64,000 nucleotides of DNA from Promerops cafer (lineage: Eukaryota > Chordata > Aves > Passeriformes > Nectariniidae): the NCBI GenBank assembly GCA_013398275.1, contig VZSE01004154.1:124001-188000 (forward strand), in the 5' to 3' direction. The translations under genes and the position numbers were made by a program. Positions 57,801 through 64,000 of this stretch are shown here, in pieces (position 1 is the stretch's first letter; each line of letters begins with the position of its first letter). The notes under the pieces are model-generated. The model made no database searches, was not told the DNA's origin, and saw nothing but the letters and a program-made list of their open reading frames with translations.

Positions 57801-60800
57801 TACAAGTTCAGCATCTTCTCTGAATTATTTCAGACTCAGAGTATGTTTTAAACTAAGTATCTATTTATATAAACTTTTTAATACTGGAACTGAATGATAT
57901 TTAAGATTATCACTGTTGTCTTTTTCATGTAGGATATCAAAGCCTTTGACTCTCGTTTTTCAAACATCAAAACTTTAGATGATTTGTTTCCTCCTGGAAG
58001 TACAGCCTTCATGCTGGGATCTCCTTACTACGGCTGCATGGGAGAAGTTAGTTACAGTAATTTCATAATTTTCCCTGTAGATTTGTTCTTCTTGCAAACC
58101 TAAAATAATCTAAGATGTTGTGTGACAGTAGTGGCCATTTGCTAGCTGAATTTTGTAATCTAGGATTCCCTGGTGGTTTAGTCTGAGAAAGAGAAGGATC
58201 TTCTGTTTTCCCTGTCCTTCTTGCTTGTGTAAGAGGAAAAAGCAGAACTTGAATGCAGGGTTATTTTTATTAGTTCTTTGGGATAATACATAAAGTTCCC
58301 ATTTGTGTTATTTTCAATCATGAATTCCTTTGGTTTAATGCTGACTGATTGGCTTTATGAGGAAGCAAGGTACAGGTCAAGGCAAGGTGATAAATCCCAA
58401 AGCATCTCTGTGCCTACTGCAGCAAAATTGTGGATAAAGTAGAACATGAGGTCTGTTATCCAAAGACTGCTGTTTTTAAATAGCACTTTTATAGCATTTT
58501 TAACCTGTTGTGTTTCTCTCCAAGGTTCACGACTCACATGATGTGATCCCAGAAGGTAGAATCCGGGTAGTTTTTAATATTCCATGTGAACCCCAGCTTG
58601 ATGCTTTAATACAGAACCAGCATGTGAGTGCTTCTGCTTTTCTAAGGAAAGCTTAAACAATGTATCAAATAGATTTTGCAATGGTAAATGTCTTTAAGGG
58701 ATGTTTCCGTATCATTCATTTGCCCTTTGTATAAAAATCCTGATCCTTTAGGCATTGCCAATATGTTTTATTTGTTTGTTTTAAAGAAATATTCTGTGAA
58801 ATACAATCCTGCATATATTTTGGCCAGCCGTCTTGGAGTAAGTGGATATCTTGTCTCCAGATTTACAGGGAGTATCTTTATTGGAAGAGGATCAAAGAAG
58901 AAGTAAGTTCTCTTTGTGAATTTTGACTGTAGAGAAGCTTCTAAATTCTGCTGTAACTCTACAGAATTTTTGCTCTGTTTAAGTGCTCTTTTTATCAAGT
59001 GTACACTGTTTTCATATTTGAAGCTTTCTTTAAAGTATATTTGCTGTAAACTAAGTTGATATGCAGTACTTTTTTTCTATCAGAAGCATGTTTTAAATGT
59101 TTGTTACTGGACAGTTTTGTTTGCTTTCATATTGTAGACAGACATAAAATTGACTTTCCTGGTTAGCTATTTGCAAATGGAATTAGGAGTTTAAACTGAC
59201 TTGGCCATACTGACAATAAAAAAGTGGAATCAGGATCTAATTTCATTGTACTTATTACTGCTGCTATAAAGGGATATTAATTGTACCTGTAGCTTCTTTT
59301 CAGAACTAATTAAGACTGCTTAAAATACATAAGGGAGGCAATCCATGTAGTCCTATGAATGTCAAAACTGTGGTTCCTCTCTGAAGATATGGTTGATGGA
59401 TGCCTGAGTATCTTCTTGTGATCTAATGTGTACATTTCTTCCTGATTAATTGTTCAAGGACATCCTTCTGCACCTTGGTAAATGCCAGGTTGATTATGGT
59501 TAATTAGATCTCAATTAAGGAAGAAATGTAAAATATTTCCTACCCTCGTTTGCAATGAAGTACAGGCACACAGGTGGAGAGCTACCATAGCACAGCTTTT
59601 GGCCTGTGACATTTACAGCTGACACAATGTTAATAAGTAAACAATACAATGAATTTAATTTTTCTGTGTTTTAAGGCCGAGAATGTAAGTTTATGAGGGT
59701 TTTTTTAATGTATATAAACACACACACATATTATTGAAAGTTAATGAACTTTTTCTTATTTCCAGTCCTCATGGTGATCACAAAGCAAATGTGGGGCTAA
59801 ACCTGAAGTTCAATAAGAAAAATGAAGAAGTTCCTGGCTATACTAAGAAAGTAGGAAACGAATGGATGTATTCTTCTGCAGTAGAACAACTACTTGCTGA
59901 GTATTTAGAAAGGTAAATTATTGGATATGAGCTTCATCCAAATAACTCACCTTTGTATCAATCGTTGGAATTTGTCCTCTGGTCACAGATCTTCTAAGAA
60001 TGATATGTTTGTTTCTTTTATTCCAGTGTTCTGTTTTGGGATAGAGTAATTTTGTTAGCAGCTTGACTTTGAAAAAATAGCAGTATGATACTAAATTAAG
60101 TGAAAAATAACCCATCTGGGCTTCACAACTTTTGAAGCACACCAGACTGGATTTTGATAGGGCTTTTCTTATGGTCTATGCTGATGTGAAACTGAAATTA
60201 TCTTCCGTATATTTGGGGGTTTTTAGGGTGCCTGAACTATTTAATTATGTAGCCAAGAACAGCCAGGAAGATATCTGCTATGAAGATGACATTTGGCCTG
60301 GAGAGGATGAGAATGGGTAAGCCATGGTCCTTATCTCTTTTCTACAATAAGGAGAATAAAGACTGACAGTTGTGAAATTGGTAATGATCATGCAGTGGCT
60401 GCTGTGTAACTGAAACCCTACTGTTCCTCCAGCAGCCTGATTGTTCAGTGATGACTGAAAACATTATTTGGATGCTGTACTTTTCAGCCATGGAGTCCAA
60501 GTTTCTGCCAAACTTCAACCTCAAATCCAATAAATGAGAAATACCATTTTCAGTGGCTATTTCATAATTCTTGCTTTTAAACTAGACTTCAATAAGCATA
60601 GCTATGACTAGTCAAAAATAAATTGTAAAAAAAAATAACGAATAATTGTGGTAATTGGCTAGAATCACTTGGAATTTGAAAAATAAGTCCTACAGAGTTG
60701 GAAGTATTTTGCACATTTTTAGTATACATTTACATGGGAGAAAAATAGCAACCTTGGTTCCAGACACAGTATGGTAACTTGAAACAGTTTTAGTTATTAG

Positions 60801-63007
60801 ACAATAAACCCAATCCATGAGCTTCAGTCATTAAATCTGCAGGACTCCTACCTGGTGATACACCAGTGTGGGACTCTTCTCGTAGAAGAATCTCAGACTT
60901 TTTCTCTATTTTACCAGAGAGTCTTCCCCTGTGAAGTTCTTTCTTCCTGTGTTGTGAGAAGCAGCTGGTTACAGAACCAGTAGTCACATCTGGACAGTTT
61001 CTTGGTTGGATGCAAACTTAATTTGCTGATTACTTTTAATTAATTTAATAATTTTTTTTTTTCCTTAAACAAAACTTTAGGTTATGGTTTTGAAACAGTA
61101 CTGTATAATTCTGACGTTTTTTAAGTCATACAGAACATTTAGATTCCATTACTTTATGAATATATGCAATCAGTGTGCCTGTATGATAATACTTGACTGA
61201 TTAAATTCAGGAACATGGTAAAATGCTTGGTTTATGCAGCTAAAAGGTTTCATTCTTTCATTGATGCCATTTTTTATTCAGAGCTGAGAAAGTGCAAGAA
61301 ATTGTTGCCTGGTTAAAAGCACATCCTGTGTCTGCTTTGTCTCGCTCATCTTGTGACTTGCAAATTTTGGATGCAGCCATTGTTGAGAAAATTGAAGAAG
61401 AAATAGAGAAATGCAAGGTACACAGCTTGGTGTCATTGTGAGCAGGGGTGAACCAAAAAGCAGTGCTCATTATTTTTTAAACTCTTGAATTTAAATAAGA
61501 CGATTGAAGATAACTTGCCATTCCAAATAAAAAGGACATAGAATATAATGTAAAATCTGGATTTGTAGTATTAATTATCCCAGAAATTCAGAAGAGCTCA
61601 TTATTAATCTTTGTAAGAGATTCACTCTTTTAGGGGTGATTTATCAGCAGTGGGACATACTCTGAGTTGTGCCTTTTGGTGGCTTTGTAAAGAAACAGGT
61701 ATCGGTATATACTGAAAAATACTAAAGTGCTCTTTTTATGTGCAGTCCCAGCTGTTCTTCCCTTGCAGTTTCTCTTTGGTCTGCAGAAAATGAGAAAGCT
61801 ATTTTCTGAAGGCCACAGATGAAAAAAGTTGCCAAGGAAATTACTAAAGTAAAAGCTAAGGACAAAGCCAAATGAAATAATGGACTGATTTTTTTGAAAT
61901 AACTTGCAAGGACATCTTAGAAAATTGATGTGAAATCTGGAATTAGACAACTAATGGTTTGGTATGAAATCCAACATGTTTTAAAAACTAGACTTACTCT
62001 AAAGACTTCATTCAAGCTCTGTACCATTATCTAAAAGAAACTAAAGAATTCTACATGATCTTTTCAGGAGTTCTGTTTCTATGCCAGTGCTTGTTCCTAC
62101 ACTGGTTTGTAAAGACTTTCTGTTCCTTGCCTTTAGCAGAGGAAGAGCAACAAGAAGGTGCGAGTAACTGTGAAACCCCATTTGCTGTACAGAGTAAGTG
62201 ATCTGAATGGGTTGGGGAGCTTTAAGTTGTCCAGATCTGATACTTATTTTATTTAAGCTTACCAACTTTAGGAGAATGGAATTTTATGACAGTATTGATG
62301 AAAGAAAACATTTTGTTATGCCTTCTAGAAAATAATTTTGAAAACAGTCTGTCTCTACAAGGATAGAAAATTTCTTCTAAATACAAACTCTGTCATGTCG
62401 AGCACTGACTTTCAGGGTTTTTCTACCTTCTGCCCTTTACGCTTCTGCAGTTCTTACTGGCTCTAAAATGAAGGCAAAATAAAATGTGCTTTCTGCTCTC
62501 TCTTTTCCCATGTTTTACTTTTTATTCAGTTCTTCACATAGGACCAACTGCTCATCTTGCCCATGTTACTGATATAGGCAGGTCACACATGATGTTTTAG
62601 TTCTGTCTGAATTGATTCCCTTGATCAGCTAGTGTACAGCACGTTTTCAGGCAGAAGCAGTGAGTGAGAGTTGCAAGGGGGGAAAAAGGAAAGTTTGCTT
62701 TGAGTCTGGAGAGGGAAGGTTTTTGTGTTTTACGGGGTGGGGGGGGCTTCTATGGTTTTTTTTCCCCCAGAAAACTTACTTTATAGTGTGTCTCGGATAT
62801 TGTTATAAATGCATTTTTATTGTAATCCTTACTGTTTTGCATACGTTAACACACAGTCTTTTGGTTATTGTCAGCCATTAGAACAGCAGAAGGGGGTTGT
62901 TCCAGATCGAGATGCGGAGTACAGGCTGTTTGACCGTGTTGTCAATGTCAGAGAGAACTTTTCTGTTCCTGTTGGTCTGCGAGGCACCATTATTGGAATT
63001 AAAGGAG
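39730..63007 (+). CDS. XRN1: XRN1 5'-3' exoribonuclease, 3'-truncated by window (first 29 exons)
   Basis: XRN1 is the cytoplasmic nuclease that degrades decapped, 5'-monophosphate mRNA processively from the 5' end, working with the DCP1/DCP2 decapping machinery. The start is the ATG of MGVPKFYRWISERYP, the invariant family N-terminus, in a strong context (G at -3 and +4). Twenty-nine exons join in frame to 3,388 coding bases (1,129 codons and one base), ending in exon 29 at GLRGTIIGIKG; human XRN1 is about 1,706 aa, so roughly the last third is outside. Conserved region 1 (about 1-355) carries Asp35, His41, the 5'-phosphate pocket MNQQRGRRFR and GLDADL with Asp206 and Asp208. A Lys/Glu/Asp-rich linker (about 380-430) separates it from conserved region 2. 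The PAZ/Tudor-like, KOW, winged-helix and SH3-like domains follow. No disruption is seen. Confidence 0.97.
39805..42490 (+). other. XRN1 intron 1
   Basis: The largest intron in the window (2,686 bp). Its first 500 bp belong to the CpG island. The remainder is AT-rich, with an A-rich tract at about 41157-41200 and no recognised mobile element. The long open frames in the GC-rich part are by-products of composition. Confidence 0.8.
42491..42723 (+). CDS. XRN1: XRN1 exon 2 (active-site Asp35, phosphate pocket)
   Basis: Residues 26-103. LYLDMNGIIHQCSHP contains Asp35 (codon 42518-42520) and His41; DGVAPRAKMNQQRGRRFR forms the 5'-monophosphate pocket. Conservation to human is almost complete. Confidence 0.97.
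43992..44089 (+). CDS. XRN1: XRN1 exon 3
   Basis: Residues 103-136, encoding SAKEAEDKIKKALEKGETLP and TEARFDSNCITPG. Donor GTAAGG. Confidence 0.95.
44434..44543 (+). CDS. XRN1: XRN1 exon 4
   Basis: Residues 136-172, with TEFMARLNEHLKYFVNMK and SWQGITVYLSGHE. The donor GTCATT is weak, and the next intron is only 81 bp, the shortest here. Confidence 0.95.
44625..44735 (+). CDS. XRN1: XRN1 exon 5 (catalytic aspartates)
   Basis: Residues 173-209, with TPGEGEHKIMEFIRSEK, then YGLDADL at the end. Asp206 (44724-44726) and Asp208 (44730-44732) coordinate the catalytic metals. Confidence 0.97.
44971..45053 (+). CDS. XRN1: XRN1 exon 6
   Basis: Residues 210-237, encoding IMLGLTSHEAHFALLREEVR and FGGKKTQ. 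Too short for an open-frame scan; found by homology and phase. Confidence 0.95.
45054..47296 (+). other. XRN1 intron 6
   Basis: A 2,243 bp AT-rich intron. It holds a perfect inverted repeat at 45416-45443 followed by a TA run. I recognise no mobile element or RNA gene in the rest. Confidence 0.75.
45416..45443. repeat. Perfect inverted repeat, 13-bp arms
   Basis: AGATACTAACTTT (45416-45428) and AAAGTTAGTATCT (45431-45443) around a 2-nt spacer CT, next to an ATATATATAT run, in XRN1 intron 6. Confidence 0.9.
47297..47384 (+). CDS. XRN1: XRN1 exon 7
   Basis: Residues 237-266, with VCAPEETTFHLLHLSLMREY and IDYEFSPVK. The next intron is 114 bp. Confidence 0.95.
47499..47667 (+). CDS. XRN1: XRN1 exon 8
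   Basis: Residues 267-323, with IIDDWILMGFLVGNDFIPHL and HINHDALPLLYRTYMAILPE. The GNDFIPHL segment carries further acidic active-site residues of conserved region 1. Confidence 0.96.
47882..47949 (+). CDS. XRN1: XRN1 exon 9
   Basis: Residues 323-345, encoding YINESGHLNLERFEKYLIRL, then SD. A 68-bp exon found by homology. Confidence 0.94.
48240..48385 (+). mobile_element. tRNA-derived SINE with CR1-like 3' tail (TguSINE1-like)
   Basis: The 5' half up to GGGCCA (48311-48316) resembles a tRNA-Ile gene: GGTTGGAGC, a GCCAGTAAAGCCAGGG stretch, and a perfect B box GGTTCAATCCC at 48296-48306. The A-box part appears shortened. From 48317 the sequence changes to a CR1-type tail: GTTGGACTCAATGATCCCTG, then TGGGCTTCTTCCAGCTCAGA and TGTGATTTCTGTG. 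This head-tail layout is that of the avian tRNA/CR1 SINE described from zebra finch (family name from memory). It sits in XRN1 intron 9 in sense orientation and is too diverged to be a working tRNA. Confidence 0.7.
49078..49212 (+). CDS. XRN1: XRN1 exon 10
   Basis: Residues 346-390, with FDREHFSEVFVDLKWFESKV and NKYLNEAAGIAAEEARKNK. It ends in a Lys/Gln-rich run (KQKKQK) that starts the charged linker. Confidence 0.95.
50158..50221 (+). CDS. XRN1: XRN1 exon 11 (linker)
   Basis: Residues 391-412, encoding AQENSISLAALEKNEGEVTP and K. It is diverged but aligns with the human linker. A 64-bp exon found by homology and phase. Confidence 0.88.
50995..51100 (+). CDS. XRN1: XRN1 exon 12
   Basis: Residues 412-447. 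The acidic ALEDEPEDDDLFETEF leads into RQYKRTYYMTKMGVEVVS at the start of conserved region 2. Donor GTAAGT. Confidence 0.95.
51154..51195. repeat. Two-copy tandem repeat, 27 bp period
   Basis: ATATGTATTAGAGAC occurs at 51154-51168 and 51181-51195, with a similar GTAG/GTAA lead-in before each. It lies just upstream of the CR1 insertion in XRN1 intron 12. Confidence 0.75.
51212..51483 (+). mobile_element. CR1 LINE 3' fragment, sense
   Basis: Clear avian CR1 3' region on the + strand: GTGACAGGACAAGGC, GGAAGAAGTTTTTTACTTTG, AGGGTGGTGAGGCACTGGAG, CAGGTTGCCCAGAG, GATGTCCCATCCCTG, GGATGGGGCTTTGAGCA, CTGCCCATGGCAGGGGGTTG, TAAGGTCCCTTCCAGCTCT, TTTGTGATTCTA. It is 5'-truncated, about 270 bp, in XRN1 intron 12. 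It is the best-preserved mobile element in the window. Confidence 0.92.
51740..51829 (+). CDS. XRN1: XRN1 exon 13
   Basis: Residues 447-477, encoding AFLADQAECYVQAIQWILHY and YYHGVQSWSW. It is cut inside a Trp codon. Confidence 0.95.
51986..52142 (+). CDS. XRN1: XRN1 exon 14
   Basis: Residues 477-529, with YYPYHYAPYLSDIHNISELK and PFEQLLAVLPAASKDLLPK, conserved region 2. The frame runs well past the GTAGGA donor, but homology stops at CYQ. Confidence 0.95.
52484..52603 (+). CDS. XRN1: XRN1 exon 15
   Basis: Residues 530-569, encoding HLMTSQDSPIIEYYPPDFKT and WEAVVLIPFIDE, conserved region 2. Confidence 0.96.
53299..53468 (+). CDS. XRN1: XRN1 exon 16
   Basis: Residues 570-626, with KRLLQAMESCNKGLKEEEKR and SPWPEKFPAVERC. 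The middle (HSACLMYWYDKDAEFQY) is moderately diverged from human. Confidence 0.95.
54274..54394 (+). CDS. XRN1: XRN1 exon 17
   Basis: Residues 626-666, with YKTIPLDAWHVEITHNKITK and ALYFCGFPTLKHIKHK, leading into the C-terminal accessory domains. Confidence 0.95.
54488..54586 (+). CDS. XRN1: XRN1 exon 18
   Basis: Residues 667-699, with FYLKKSGVQVFQQSSHGENM and MLEIIVDENSKDQ. Donor GTAAGC. Confidence 0.95.
54587..55658 (+). other. XRN1 intron 18
   Basis: A 1,072 bp AT-rich intron with A-runs near 54627 and purine-rich DNA around 55060-55160. No recognised element. Confidence 0.7.
55659..55762 (+). CDS. XRN1: XRN1 exon 19
   Basis: Residues 700-734, with VVENVASSVLGKRVFVNWPH and EEARVVAVSDGETK, part of the PAZ/Tudor-like domain. 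Confidence 0.96.
56263..56394 (+). CDS. XRN1: XRN1 exon 20
   Basis: Residues 734-778, with FYLEEPHGTQKLYMGNAVPP and KEQSLWVKEVQGISEQ. The acceptor pyrimidine tract (ATATTCTCAAG) is short. Confidence 0.95.
56395..57630 (+). other. XRN1 intron 20
   Basis: A 1,236 bp intron with a C-rich patch near 57040-57090. No repeat family identified with confidence. Confidence 0.7.
57631..57793 (+). CDS. XRN1: XRN1 exon 21
   Basis: Residues 778-832, with YQRRKGIIIHETSVVVYAQL, NQNGEVYLEKQWSKQVLPFV and YQTVVK. Donor GTAAAT. Confidence 0.96.
57933..58046 (+). CDS. XRN1: XRN1 exon 22
   Basis: Residues 833-870, with DIKAFDSRFSNIKTLDDLFP and FMLGSPYYGCMGE. The donor is GTTAGT, with T at +3. Confidence 0.94.
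58525..58623 (+). CDS. XRN1: XRN1 exon 23
   Basis: Residues 871-903, encoding VHDSHDVIPEGRIRVVFNIP and CEPQLDALIQNQH. Donor GTGAGT. Confidence 0.95.
58787..58902 (+). CDS. XRN1: XRN1 exon 24
   Basis: Residues 904-942, with KYSVKYNPAYILASRLGVSG and YLVSRFTGSIFIGRGSKK, the winged-helix region. Confidence 0.96.
59766..59912 (+). CDS. XRN1: XRN1 exon 25
   Basis: Residues 942-991, with PHGDHKANVGLNLKFNKKNE and YSSAVEQLLAEYLER, near identical to human. Confidence 0.96.
60227..60316 (+). CDS. XRN1: XRN1 exon 26
   Basis: Residues 991-1021, encoding VPELFNYVAKNSQEDICYED and DIWPGEDENG. Donor GTAAGC. Confidence 0.95.
61282..61417 (+). CDS. XRN1: XRN1 exon 27
   Basis: Residues 1021-1066, with AEKVQEIVAWLKAHPVSALS and LQILDAAIVEKIEEEIEKCK. 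Donor GTACAC. Confidence 0.95.
62137..62193 (+). CDS. XRN1: XRN1 exon 28
   Basis: Residues 1067-1085, encoding QRKSNKKVRVTVKPHLLYR. A 57-bp exon recovered from homology; skipping it would preserve the frame. Confidence 0.93.
62875..63007 (+). CDS. XRN1: XRN1 exon 29 (last in window)
   Basis: Residues 1086-1130, with PLEQQKGVVPDRDAEYRLFD and VNVRENFSVPVGLRGTIIG, the SH3-like domain start. It ends one base into a codon at donor GTAGTA; the partner exon is beyond the window. Confidence 0.95.
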
Positions 63008-64000
63008 GTAGTATTTTCTTCATGATTATAGCTTTAGAACAGCTCAGCTAGTAATATGAAAGCAGGATTCAGATTAGTGTTTTGTGTAATGGTGAATGAA
63101 CGTATTTCTCACTATGAAGCATATGCAACTTGAACCTGTTAATGACATATTTACTGTTTTGAATCAAACCTACAAGTCTTCTATTTTTATTTCATGTGTT
63201 GCACAGCTTTTATTTGAATAAGAAATTTCTTACCCTATGTTCCTTCCTATAAGAATTAGAAATTACTCTTCGTTTCTTCTTAATATGAAGAAGGCAGATC
63301 AGAAAAGGAACAAAATGAAGTTACGGGAAAATATGGGCAAAGTTAAGTGGACATAAAGCCAAAGTATTAGCCTTAATACTTATATTGAACATAAATCTTT
63401 ATCAAGTATGCTTTGTCTTAAATAGTTTTACTTTAAATTTGTATTTTTATTCTGTGATATTCAATTTCCATTAATTGGCATGGATTTATGCCTTGTTTGA
63501 CAAGAAGATTAACCATAAATCTATTTCAAGAAGGATTTATTGAGCCCCACAGAGTGTAGCAGTTTGAGATAGAGTATTACAAATGGCTGGTTTTCTTACC
63601 AGCCATTTCATTAGTTGCTTTCTCATTCAGTTTGCATCTAACAGAATCTCAAATAGACTAGATTTGGGTGCAGTTTTTAAAAAAAAATTCTTCTCCATAA
63701 TTCTTAGATACTATAATTTTAAAGTTGTATTAGTCTATCATTATACAAGAAGTTAATATTAAAGCTGTTAGTTTCTGACTGAATGTAGAGATGGCATGCA
63801 TTTCTTTTCGGCCAGTTTCTGACAAGTGTGACATACTGCTATAAACTGCAGTTCTGTTAATGCACATTGGTTAGGTGTAATGCATGGTACATTACTGTTG
63901 AAACTATATCTTAAAGGGCAGACATATGTGAGACCTTGAGAAGCATTTCCAAATTCTTGTTAATGAAATTACTCAGAAATTATTTGGGGGTCTGTTGTTC
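63008..64000 (+). other. XRN1 intron 29 (partial)
   Basis: AT-rich sequence to the window edge. I looked for the next conserved XRN1 segment (NREADVLFEVLFDEEFPGG type) and did not find it, so the exon lies beyond 64000. No mobile element recognised. Confidence 0.75.

Noticed and set aside
1..64000. CRISPR arrays, bacterial operons, toxin-antitoxin or phage defence genes
   Set aside because: The whole window is explained by spliced vertebrate genes. I saw no spaced direct-repeat arrays or prokaryotic gene organisation.

Overview
This is vertebrate nuclear DNA, most likely from a bird. It is AT-rich apart from one CpG island. Introns are short (about 80 bp to 2.7 kb). The recognisable mobile DNA is CR1-type LINE sequence plus one tRNA-headed SINE with a CR1-like tail. 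I cannot name the species. From memory, that SINE type is best known from songbirds, so a passerine is a reasonable guess.

The window holds two large protein-coding genes in tandem, both on the + strand. From 872 to 38217 lie 45 coding exons of ATR, the PI3K-like checkpoint kinase. They match human exons 3 to 47, so the window opens inside intron 2 and the start codon lies upstream. The joined exons stay open through 7,826 coding bases to a TGA at 38215-38217. From 39730 to 63007 lie the first 29 coding exons (1,129 complete codons) of XRN1, the cytoplasmic 5'-3' exoribonuclease. The window closes in the following intron, so the XRN1 C-terminus is missing. All 72 introns that are complete here have GT-AG ends, and reading phase is kept at every junction.

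The gap between the ATR stop and the XRN1 ATG is 1,512 bp. It holds the ATR 3' UTR and then a CpG-island promoter for XRN1 (about 39515-40340), with one unresolved base at 39630. ATR and XRN1 are also neighbours in the same order on human chromosome 3, so this is ancient linkage. The two proteins work separately: ATR signals replication stress in the nucleus, and XRN1 degrades decapped mRNA in the cytoplasm.

Region by region: 1-871 ATR intron 2; 872-15483 ATR N-terminal helical repeats, including two antisense CR1 pieces and a cluster of perfect inverted repeats in intron 14; 16934-22547 central helical repeats; 22369-31950 FAT domain; 32581-36701 kinase domain; 38044-38217 FATC; 38218-39729 intergenic; 39730-47949 XRN1 nuclease conserved region 1; 49078-54394 charged linker and conserved region 2; 54488-63007 C-terminal accessory beta and winged-helix domains.

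No new multi-gene system is present. The points most worth a second look are the SINE at 48240-48385, the perfect hairpins at 10435-10514, the loss of the human Thr1989-type phosphosite in ATR, the conservation of the Seckel-syndrome splice position in ATR exon 9, and several weak ATR splice donors.
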